Of a stretch of 64,000 nucleotides of DNA, positions 39,087-46,819 are shown piece by piece; position 1 is the stretch's first letter, and each line of letters starts with the position of its first letter. The notes beneath the pieces were generated by a model. The model did not search any database, was not told the DNA's origin, and saw only the letters and a list, made by a program, of their open reading frames with translations. Origin of the DNA: Anaerostipes sp. (lineage in GTDB: Bacteria > Bacillota > Clostridia > Lachnospirales > Lachnospiraceae); assembly GCA_028697725.1 (NCBI GenBank), contig JAQVEG010000006.1, positions 1 through 64,000 of the forward strand, read 5' to 3'. The position numbers and the translations under genes are program-made.

Positions 39087-40349
39087 TTATTTCATCATTT
39101 TTGCTTCTAACAATGCATCTTCTGCTTCCTTACACCATACATTTTGGTTTGCTTCACAAATATCAGCTAACTTTTTAAACAATGGGTCCGTTTTTCCAAG
39201 TTCTTTGAAATCTTCAATTGCTGTCAATTCCATTTCAATATGTGGGTAGATTAATTTTTTTCCTCCAGGTATATTTGGCAGATTTACAATCGTCTCTGGT
39301 GCCGCATTAATTCCTCCAATATGTGTAATCATATAAGATGGATTAATTTTATTTTCAAATGATAATTTTAATGACTCTAACATATCCCCAGTAGAACCTC
39401 CAGAAGTTCCACAGATATGAGTTCCCTCATAATGCACATTGTAAAAATTAAATGGAACTTTAAATCCATTATCAGTTGGTCCTGCAAAGAAATTTAGACA
39501 TCCATCATTTCCAAGAAGGTCATCTCCCATTTCAATCAATTGATTTACCGCTGCAAAGACAAATACTTCATCAAATCCTTTTCCGTCTGTTAATTTCTTT
39601 ATTTCACTTTTAGGATTTTCATAATTTGAAGGATTTAGGTATATTAATTCTTTTCCCACTTTTGCTGCATCTTCTGGCGTGATAAGACTCTTGGCTCTTT
39701 GAAGCCTATCTTCATCAATATCGGCAACTACAATTCTCTTTGATTTATATGGTCCATTCACTGCGTAATCAATGGCACCCATTCCCATTGGTCCTGCACA
39801 TCCTAATAATGCAAGGTTTCCATTTTCTTTTAACCCCATCTTGTGTTCATACACATAAGGAGTTGTGTGATAAGTTGCATGAAATGCCCCAATAATACAT
39901 GACATTGGCTCAGCTAAAGATGCATTTGCAAAATAATCCCCCTCATATGGTAAAACACACCCAAGATCGATGGATACTTTTGGAATGATGCAGTAAGTTG
40001 CATTTCCTCCATAGTATTCATAGCTGTATCCTGCAGAATAACCACTTTCAAGCCCCATTGCTGGCTGAAGAACAAACTTCTCACCTTCTGAGAATTGATT
40101 TTTCAACTTTTCTCCTACTTGGACAATATACCCTGCAAATTCATGTCCTGTAATCGTTGGATGATCAGCACTTACGTCATCTGGAACTCTTTTATGGTCC
40201 CCTCCTCTGATTGCAGCCTTATAAGTTGATAGACACACACTATTTGAAATAACTTTGACTAATAATTCCTCTTCCCCAATTTCAGGAAGCTCATACTCTT
40301 TTACAAATACATTTTTCTTTCCTGCTAATACTGCCGCCTTTGTCTGCAT
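39087..40349 (-). CDS. Zinc-binding MDR dehydrogenase (sorbose-1-phosphate reductase / YggP-like)
   Basis: 420 aa; NSVCLSTYKAA, GHEFAGY, ASLAEPMSCIIGA, LLGCAGPMGMGAIDYA. Confidence 0.88.
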   Translation of the reverse strand: MQTKAAVLAGKKNVFVKEYELPEIGEEELLVKVISNSVCLSTYKAAIRGGDHKRVPDDVSADHPTITGHEFAGYIVQVGEKLKNQFSEGEKFVLQPAMGLESGYSAGYSYEYYGGNATYCIIPKVSIDLGCVLPYEGDYFANASLAEPMSCIIGAFHATYHTTPYVYEHKMGLKENGNLALLGCAGPMGMGAIDYAVNGPYKSKRIVVADIDEDRLQRAKSLITPEDAAKVGKELIYLNPSNYENPKSEIKKLTDGKGFDEVFVFAAVNQLIEMGDDLLGNDGCLNFFAGPTDNGFKVPFNFYNVHYEGTHICGTSGGSTGDMLESLKLSFENKINPSYMITHIGGINAAPETIVNLPNIPGGKKLIYPHIEMELTAIEDFKELGKTDPLFKKLADICEANQNVWCKEAEDALLEAKMMK

Positions 40350-40360
40350 AATTTTTCTCC

Positions 40361-41764
40361 TTACTTTTGATTCTTTACTAGTTCTTCGAATAATTCTTCG
40401 ATATTTGGATCTTTCAAGAAATTCTTAATGGTTACAATCTGAATTCCTGGTTTTGCTGTTTTTGCCCGATCAAATAAGTTCTCATGTACCACCATAATAT
40501 CTGTATCTGCTGGAACTTTTTCAATGGCATAATTCTCAACGGTAATGTCCAGTCCTTCCTTTTGTATTCGTTTTCTAAAATTAGATGCTCCCATGGCACT
40601 GCTTCCAAGACCTGCATCACATGCAAATACAACAGATTTCACTTCTTTTATTGCAGTTTTTTCAGCCCCTTCTAAGATGTCTTTTCCTTCTTGTTTCATA
40701 GCTTTTGAACTTTCCATTGCCTCTTCTAGCTGCTCATCATCTGTTGCCTTTGATGTTTTTAGTAAGAATGAATTTACAAGGAAACTAACTCCCGTTGCAA
40801 CTAACACTCCTGCAATCACTCCAACAAAATTTCCTTTTGGTGTCAATGCAAGATAAGAGAAAATAGATCCTGGACTTGGTCCTGCAACTAACCCTGCATT
40901 AAACAATGAAAATGTAACGATTCCTGATGCTGAACCTGCAATCATTCCCAAAATAGTAATTGGCTTCATTAGTACATAAGGGAAATAAATCTCATGAATT
41001 CCACCTAGGAAATGGATAATAATTGCACCAGGTGCAGTTCTCTTTGCCTGACCTTTTCCAAAAAAGGAATATGCTAATAATAATCCTAATCCAGCTCCTG
41101 GATTTGATGCAAGCATAAAATAAACTGATTTCCCTGCACTTAATGCCTGCTGCATTCCTAATGGATAATAAATTCCCTGATCAATTACGTTATTTAAAAA
41201 TAATACTTTTGCTGGTTCATTTAAAACTGCTACCAATGGCAATGCTCCTGTTTTAACAATGGCCTGAATCACTACAGTTAAAAAGTGATTTGCCTGTAGA
41301 ATTGCTGGACCAATAAATGAATAAGAACACAAACATAAAAGCAATCCAATAATTCCTAATGAAAAATTACTTATAATCATCTCAAACCCAGTTGGAACTT
41401 TATCATCAATAAACCCATCAAACTTTTTAATTACCCATGCACTTAATGGTCCCATGACCATTGCTCCTAAGAACATAGGAATTTCTGCTCCAATAATAAG
41501 TCCAATAGTACCAATAGCTCCTGCCACTCCACCACGATCTCCATGGACTAGCTTTCCACCCATAAAGGCGATTAATAACGGCAGCATATAGGTTGACATT
41601 GGTCCTACTAGCTGGCTAAAATTCTTATTTGGCATCCACCCTGTATCAATAAATAATGCTGTAATAAATCCCCATGCAATAAATGCACCCATATTAGGGA
41701 TTACCATTGCTGTTAAAAAACCTCCAAACGCCTGCATTCTGGCGCGAAAACTCTTCTTCTCCAT
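40361..41764 (-). CDS. PTS mannitol-type transporter subunit IICB
   Basis: 467 aa; GAFIAWGFITALFIDTGWMPN, GGIHEIYFPYVLM, IIB active-site segment VFACDAGLGSSAMGAS. Confidence 0.94.
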   Translation of the reverse strand: MEKKSFRARMQAFGGFLTAMVIPNMGAFIAWGFITALFIDTGWMPNKNFSQLVGPMSTYMLPLLIAFMGGKLVHGDRGGVAGAIGTIGLIIGAEIPMFLGAMVMGPLSAWVIKKFDGFIDDKVPTGFEMIISNFSLGIIGLLLCLCSYSFIGPAILQANHFLTVVIQAIVKTGALPLVAVLNEPAKVLFLNNVIDQGIYYPLGMQQALSAGKSVYFMLASNPGAGLGLLLAYSFFGKGQAKRTAPGAIIIHFLGGIHEIYFPYVLMKPITILGMIAGSASGIVTFSLFNAGLVAGPSPGSIFSYLALTPKGNFVGVIAGVLVATGVSFLVNSFLLKTSKATDDEQLEEAMESSKAMKQEGKDILEGAEKTAIKEVKSVVFACDAGLGSSAMGASNFRKRIQKEGLDITVENYAIEKVPADTDIMVVHENLFDRAKTAKPGIQIVTIKNFLKDPNIEELFEELVKNQK

Positions 41765-41776
41765 ACTAAAATCCTC

Positions 41777-42517
41777 CTATTTGTAGTCATTATCTTCTGT
41801 CATAAATAATTCTAAATCTGCTGGTAAAGAATGAGAAAGTGCACGTTTCACATTCAAACAATCACTTGTTTCATAAAACTTTACTGCTTCCTGCCTAGAA
41901 AGTCCGCCTTGTATCTTTCGTTGAATCAAACGATCTTTCAGTACATGTTCTTCTCCTCGAATGAAAATAGAATAATCACATACTTTTTTTAAATCTTTCC
42001 ATTTTCCTTCATTAAGAAGCAGCCAGTTACCTTCAATTAAAACAATCTCTCCAGTCACATTCTCTGCGTCTTCCATGACATCATGAATATTCCTGTCATA
42101 TACTGGCCATGTAACATCTTCGTTTTTCATCGCTGCAAGTTTCACTGTTAATTTATCTATATCAAAGGTTTCCGGACAACCTTTAACATCTTTCATAGGG
42201 ACTTCTTTTCCATTAACTACTGCCGTATGCTCTGCAATATAATCAGCATGATAATGAAAGCCGTCTAATCCAATGGCTTGTATTTGAGTCACTCCATCTA
42301 TTTGTGTTGATAGATATTCTAAAAACTTACTTAATGTGGTTTTCCCAACAGCTGGTGCTGCCGCTATAAACACAATAATTCTATTCTTCTTTTTTCTTTG
42401 AATTTCTGATAGGGTATTTAAAAGTGGCAAAAATATAGTTTCAATTGCTTCCTTGCTGTACTCACATTCAATTTCAAATCCATTTACATCAAATTTATAC
42501 TTTTTCCATTCTTTCAT
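41777..42517 (-). CDS. P-loop nucleoside/sugar kinase family protein (YggC/FrcK-like)
   Basis: 246 aa; VFIAAAPAVGKTTLSKFLEYL Walker A, IGLDGFHYHADYI, VLIEGNWLLLNEGKW. Confidence 0.82.
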   Translation of the reverse strand: MKEWKKYKFDVNGFEIECEYSKEAIETIFLPLLNTLSEIQRKKKNRIIVFIAAAPAVGKTTLSKFLEYLSTQIDGVTQIQAIGLDGFHYHADYIAEHTAVVNGKEVPMKDVKGCPETFDIDKLTVKLAAMKNEDVTWPVYDRNIHDVMEDAENVTGEIVLIEGNWLLLNEGKWKDLKKVCDYSIFIRGEEHVLKDRLIQRKIQGGLSRQEAVKFYETSDCLNVKRALSHSLPADLELFMTEDNDYK

Positions 42518-42942
42518 TTTAAAATCTCCAATATTTCTTCTATGGTTTCGCTGTGAAATAATTGTTCCATTTTATCATCATCCATAACAATGTCCGTAAG
42601 TTCAGACAATGCTGCCAAATGTGCATTGGAATCATTCGCTGCCAACGATAAAATCAATTGCACTTCCATATCATCTGGAAAGACAACTGGTTCATTTAAT
42701 TTTAGAAAAGACATCCCTGTCTGTAATGCCCCACACTCAGGACGGGCATGTGGCATTGCAAATCCTGGAACTATAACAATATAAGGACCATTTTTCTTCA
42801 CATTTGAAATCATGGCGTCCACATATCCTTCTGTAATCCAATTCTTTTTTAACAATGGTTCTGCTGAAATTTGAATTGCTTCTTCCCAGCTTTGCACTTT
42901 ATCTTTGATTATAATATTTCCCTTGATTGTATCTAATAACAT
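42514..42942 (-). CDS. PTS mannitol/fructose-type subunit IIA
   Basis: 142 aa; IVPGFAMPHARPECG (phosphoryl His), EIIA-Fru/Mtl fold. Confidence 0.92.
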   Translation of the reverse strand: MLLDTIKGNIIIKDKVQSWEEAIQISAEPLLKKNWITEGYVDAMISNVKKNGPYIVIVPGFAMPHARPECGALQTGMSFLKLNEPVVFPDDMEVQLILSLAANDSNAHLAALSELTDIVMDDDKMEQLFHSETIEEILEILK

Positions 42943-42960
42943 TGGTTTCCTCCTTAAATA

Positions 42961-44964
42961 CTAATTGTTTACCTTTCCATAAGCGTCAATTAAAAATTGA
43001 TTAAAATAACTCTCCAGAGTCTCTTTCATTATCTCAAATACACCTTCGTCTCCCTTTTGAATCTTCTCCAAAAATTCATCATCATCAAACATTTTCCGGC
43101 TGATACTTGAAACCGCCAGCTTATCTCTCATATCATGTGCTGAAATCAGCATTACAATAATCGCCTTTACATTCTTAAAATACGGATTTCTAAAACAGCC
43201 TTCTTCTGGAAGCACTACAATAAATTTAGAACTTTCTACTGCTGTTGTTTTTGTATGTAAAAATGCAATTTCATACTCTTCAATTACTTGTGTGGACAGT
43301 GCTTCTCTCTCAAGAATTCCCTGTTCAATTTTCTCAGCCTCTTTCTGGTTTTCTGAACATATCTGTCCAATTTGAAAGACTGCCTCATGAAATGTAATGT
43401 TTGGATCTACACGATAAAATCCAAAATTCTTTATAATAGAATTAATCTCATTGGTAATTAATGTTGCTTCTTGAACATTTGTATTATGCTTCACTGCCTT
43501 TTTTTCCTGATACTCATATTTTTCTATCATATGCTCAATTCGCTCTAAGTCATCTTCTGTCAATAATAAATTTACCAGAACTTGTTCTTGCACTGATTGA
43601 ATTGGATATGTGGATACGATAAAGTCTAAATCACTAAACTTCCTAGAACTCAATCGGTCTCCTGCAATTGATTCCACTTTCACACGTTCTTCAAAATGGT
43701 GATATATTTCGGAAGAAAGAAGACTGGAAATACCAATTCCACTGCTGCACACAACCCCAATGTAAACAGTTCTTCTTAGTCTATGCCTTTGTTCTATTCT
43801 TAACATTGCACCTCCAAAATGCATTGCCAAAAATGCGATTTCATCCTCTGGCATATGAATATTTAACTTCTTTTCCAATACTCTTGATGCCTGAGTCGCT
43901 CTCTCATAAGCATCCTTATATGTACTCTTAATCTGTTCCAACATAGGATTTTTAATTGGAATCCCATGGGATAATCTTGTTATGGTTGGCTCTAAATGTG
44001 CAATAAGCCCTTCTACAAATTCGTCATCTGATTTTAATTCAAAGGACAGTTCTGTACTAAAGCTATTTGCCATTTCATAAACCATCTCTTTCATTGGTAT
44101 TAATTGATCTTCAACCTGAACGCTCTCTCCATCTCTTTGAACATGTTGAAGCTTACATCCCTTTAAAAAGAAGGTATAGTTCACTCGTTCCATTTTTGAG
44201 ATATGAAGTTCAAATATTCTGCCAAGTTCCTCCGCTAATAAATCAATCTGTTCCTCAATTTTTGCTTCTTTTTCTTTTTTATATATTCCCTTCCCCTGAA
44301 ATATCCTTTGAATGGATATGGTGAGATATAAAATAAAATTCTTATATGACTCATTTGTTAAATTGCTAATCTTTCCACTCTTTTGCTGGTCAACAACTCT
44401 TTTTATCTTTTCTCTAATCTCTGGTTTAATAAAAGAATCATCTTGATATTTTGTAATATATGCAACCATCACTCTTCGATAATCTGCCTCTTCATATGAA
44501 AGTCCAATTCCAAATCCACTTTTTCTTTGAATCTTAATTCTATACTTTTGAAACCACTGTTCTAATTGCTCTAAATCATGGCTTACTGTTGGCTCACTTA
44601 CCTGAAGCATATCTGAAAAGTAAAACAACTTTTGTAGTTCATCTTCCTTTAATAATGCCGAAATTAAAAGCTGATGTCTCTTCTCTTTGTTCCTTGGATC
44701 AAAATCATCACTTTTCTTTAAAAGCTCTACAAATGATTCTTTCTCCTTTGTATCCCCCACAATTTCTAGTCCTCGTTTTGTTTTTCTTTTTAAAGTCAGA
44801 TTAAATTTCATCAAGTCTCGTTCAAGGTCATCTAGTTCTCTGTAAATGGTCCTTTTACTAATATTTAATTTTTCTGCCAATTCACTTGTCTTAATTGGTT
44901 CTTTTGCCTTCAGCAACAAGAATAGTATCTGAACACTTCTTGGACTAAATTCCATGATTGACAC
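42961..44964 (-). CDS. BglG/MtlR-type PRD transcriptional regulator with EIIB- and EIIA-like domains
   Basis: 667 aa; HTH LNISKRTIYRELDDL, PRD segments, CSSGIGISSLL EIIB-like, IAFLHTKTTAVE EIIA-like. Confidence 0.92.
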   Translation of the reverse strand: MSIMEFSPRSVQILFLLLKAKEPIKTSELAEKLNISKRTIYRELDDLERDLMKFNLTLKRKTKRGLEIVGDTKEKESFVELLKKSDDFDPRNKEKRHQLLISALLKEDELQKLFYFSDMLQVSEPTVSHDLEQLEQWFQKYRIKIQRKSGFGIGLSYEEADYRRVMVAYITKYQDDSFIKPEIREKIKRVVDQQKSGKISNLTNESYKNFILYLTISIQRIFQGKGIYKKEKEAKIEEQIDLLAEELGRIFELHISKMERVNYTFFLKGCKLQHVQRDGESVQVEDQLIPMKEMVYEMANSFSTELSFELKSDDEFVEGLIAHLEPTITRLSHGIPIKNPMLEQIKSTYKDAYERATQASRVLEKKLNIHMPEDEIAFLAMHFGGAMLRIEQRHRLRRTVYIGVVCSSGIGISSLLSSEIYHHFEERVKVESIAGDRLSSRKFSDLDFIVSTYPIQSVQEQVLVNLLLTEDDLERIEHMIEKYEYQEKKAVKHNTNVQEATLITNEINSIIKNFGFYRVDPNITFHEAVFQIGQICSENQKEAEKIEQGILEREALSTQVIEEYEIAFLHTKTTAVESSKFIVVLPEEGCFRNPYFKNVKAIIVMLISAHDMRDKLAVSSISRKMFDDDEFLEKIQKGDEGVFEIMKETLESYFNQFLIDAYGKVNN

Positions 44965-44981
44965 CTCCTTAACTTATGTTT

Positions 44982-45011
44982 ATTATACGTCAGCATATAA
45001 TGGAAACTCAA
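44982..45011 (-). promoter_or_regulatory. Candidate promoter of the mannitol-type operon
   Basis: Minus strand TTGAGT-18 nt-TATAAT upstream of the regulator gene. Confidence 0.5.
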
Positions 45012-45036
45012 GACAATGAGATTTAATTTTGTCCAT

Positions 45037-45072
45037 AAAAAAAAGTGACAACTCTTCGTTATCACTTTCTTT
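45037..45072 (-). terminator. Second hairpin/terminator downstream of the tRNA pair
   Basis: AAAGTGAtAAC-gaaga-GTTGTCACTTTTTTTT on minus strand. Confidence 0.65.
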
Positions 45073-45114
45073 TGACATCATTTATCTCTGACACTTTTTA
45101 AATTTAAAAACAAG

Positions 45115-45150
45115 AAAAAACCTTGTAAATATAATATCTACAAGGTTTTC
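45115..45150 (-). terminator. Terminator of the tRNA-Val/tRNA-Met transcript
   Basis: AAAACCTTGTA-loop-TACAAGGTTTTTT on minus strand immediately after tRNA-Met. Confidence 0.85.
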
Positions 45151-45157
45151 TTTCAAG

Positions 45158-45231
45158 TAGCGATGAGCAGATTCGAACTGCTGACACTACGGGTATGAAC
45201 CGTATGCTCTAGCCAACTGAGCTACATCGCC
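45158..45231 (-). tRNA. tRNA-Met (CAT), elongator type; CCA not encoded
   Basis: GGCGATGTAGCTCAGTTGGCTAGAGCATACGGTTCATACCCGTAGTGTCAGCAGTTCGAATCTGCTCATCGCTA; anticodon loop TTCATAC. Confidence 0.95.
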
Positions 45232-45263
45232 ATATGTAATTATTCAGATGAAAATCATCCGAG

Positions 45264-45336
45264 TGGGACCAACAGGGCTCGAACCTGTGACCCCCTGCTT
45301 GTAAGGCAGGTGCTCTCCCAGCTGAGCTATGATCCC
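45264..45336 (-). tRNA. tRNA-Val (TAC); CCA not encoded
   Basis: GGGATCATAGCTCAGCTGGGAGAGCACCTGCCTTACAAGCAGGGGGTCACAGGTTCGAGCCCTGTTGGTCCCA; anticodon TAC. Confidence 0.95.
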
Positions 45337-45373
45337 ATGGTTGTTGTCTGTCTTATTCGCGACAACATAGACA

Positions 45374-45402
45374 ATTATATTATTTTGAGCATCAAAAGTC
45401 AA
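45374..45402 (-). promoter_or_regulatory. Promoter of the tRNA operon
   Basis: Minus strand TTGACT-17 nt-TATAAT. Confidence 0.85.
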
Positions 45403-45440
45403 GCACATTTTTTATTTTTTTGAAATTTTTTTTGACATTA

Positions 45441-45471
45441 AAAAAACCGCATAAATATGCGGTTTTTCATA
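45441..45471 (-). terminator. Terminator of the secreted C39-like protein gene
   Basis: AAAAACCGCATA-tt-TATGCGGTTTTTTTA on minus strand. Confidence 0.85.
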
Positions 45472-45473
45472 GT

Positions 45474-46772
45474 TTATTTCATAAGAAAATCTGACATTGT
45501 AGGTTTTTTATTCTGATGTAATGGATGCACCATCTCCCAGAATGTTCCCTTTATTGCTTTTTGATTCAATTCCTTGGCAACAGTGACTAATGAAGCCTTT
45601 TCATCTTGTCCCTGAATACTTACTTTATCATCTCCATCAATTCCTGTTAAAGTTACGAACCTTTGTGTATTGCTAATGGTTCCCTTTTTCATTGGAACTG
45701 CAAGTTCATATCCATACTGCAAAACAGACTTTAAGTCTTTACAACGATATTCTAACCGCTTATCAGCCTTAATTTCCTTCTTAATCTTTGCTTCTTTCTT
45801 CTGTTCTACTTTTGTCTTAGAAGAAATCTCCCAGAAAGGTCCTCCTGCAGATGCACTCTTAGATTGAGCAATCACATCCTTCAAGGTGTACTTATATGCA
45901 CTTCTCTCTCGGCTTGCTACGTCTGCAACTGTTACCTGGTCTTTGTCATCAATTCCTACTAATACAATAAAATGTCCACCCTTGGTAAAGTATCCTGGTC
46001 CCATCAATGCAACAACTGGATTCCCTGCTTTTAAAGCAGCTTTAATACTTGCATAATCAGTTCCAAGTCCATTACAATTCAAATCATATTGCTTTGCAAG
46101 TGCAGGAATCATAGCATGAGACGATCCAGCATTGGTATAATATCCATTGTTATATGCCCAGATTGTAGTATCAAGTGGTGTAACCCACTTTCCTGTCAAA
46201 GAACTAATACATACCGCCATAGCAGTTGGTCCACATCCTGAACTATGTATACAATAACCATTCTGATTCCATGCAGAATCTACTTGATTAAAGTAAATAA
46301 ACTTTCCAATGTATTCTTTTTGATTCTTCATGTTAAGTCTAGTATCGTTATATACCTTAGGAATAATATTATTAACTACTTTTTCTTCCTTAAGGTTCTC
46401 ATCTTTCTCTAGCTTCTTAACCTCGTCTTTTGTTTTAATCTTATTGCTTTTTTTATCTTTTTTATCTTTTTTCTTTTTTGTCGTATTTTTATGTTTAGTA
46501 GAGTTACTCGCTGTTGTCGATGTTTTCTCTGTCGTAGAAGTCTCTGGCTTAGCTGCTGTTGTTCCTTGTGTTGTTTCCTCTGTTGTACTTACTGTGTTTG
46601 TCGATGCTTCCGTCGTCTGTTTTATTCCTTCTGACGCTGTGGACACCGTCTTTGCTCCTTCCGTCGTTTGAGCATACACCGTATAATTACTATTCCCTAT
46701 TATGCCAGACATACTTGTTACTGTACAAATACTTAATGCACCTGCTAAAAACAATGCAGAATATTTTTTCAT
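45474..46772 (-). CDS. Secreted C39-like peptidase domain protein with Thr/Ser- and Lys-rich linker and degenerate second half-domain
   Basis: Signal peptide MKKYSALFLAGALSICTVTSMSG; SSGCGPTAMAVCISSLTG (Cys), KGGHFIVLVGIDDKDQVTVADV (His); start at 46772 preferred. Confidence 0.82.
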   Translation of the reverse strand: MKKYSALFLAGALSICTVTSMSGIIGNSNYTVYAQTTEGAKTVSTASEGIKQTTEASTNTVSTTEETTQGTTAAKPETSTTEKTSTTASNSTKHKNTTKKKKDKKDKKSNKIKTKDEVKKLEKDENLKEEKVVNNIIPKVYNDTRLNMKNQKEYIGKFIYFNQVDSAWNQNGYCIHSSGCGPTAMAVCISSLTGKWVTPLDTTIWAYNNGYYTNAGSSHAMIPALAKQYDLNCNGLGTDYASIKAALKAGNPVVALMGPGYFTKGGHFIVLVGIDDKDQVTVADVASRERSAYKYTLKDVIAQSKSASAGGPFWEISSKTKVEQKKEAKIKKEIKADKRLEYRCKDLKSVLQYGYELAVPMKKGTISNTQRFVTLTGIDGDDKVSIQGQDEKASLVTVAKELNQKAIKGTFWEMVHPLHQNKKPTMSDFLMK

Positions 46773-46819
46773 GAACTCACTCCCATCCATTTCTTCAATA
46801 ATTAATTATAACTCTTTTT

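Noticed and set aside
40545-40856. 103-aa plus-strand ORF opposite the PTS IICB gene
   Set aside because: Antisense shadow of a conserved gene.
46330-46671. 113-aa plus-strand ORF (Ser/Val/Phe rich)
   Set aside because: Antisense of the Lys- and Thr-rich linker of the secreted C39-like protein; composition explained by the repeat on the other strand.
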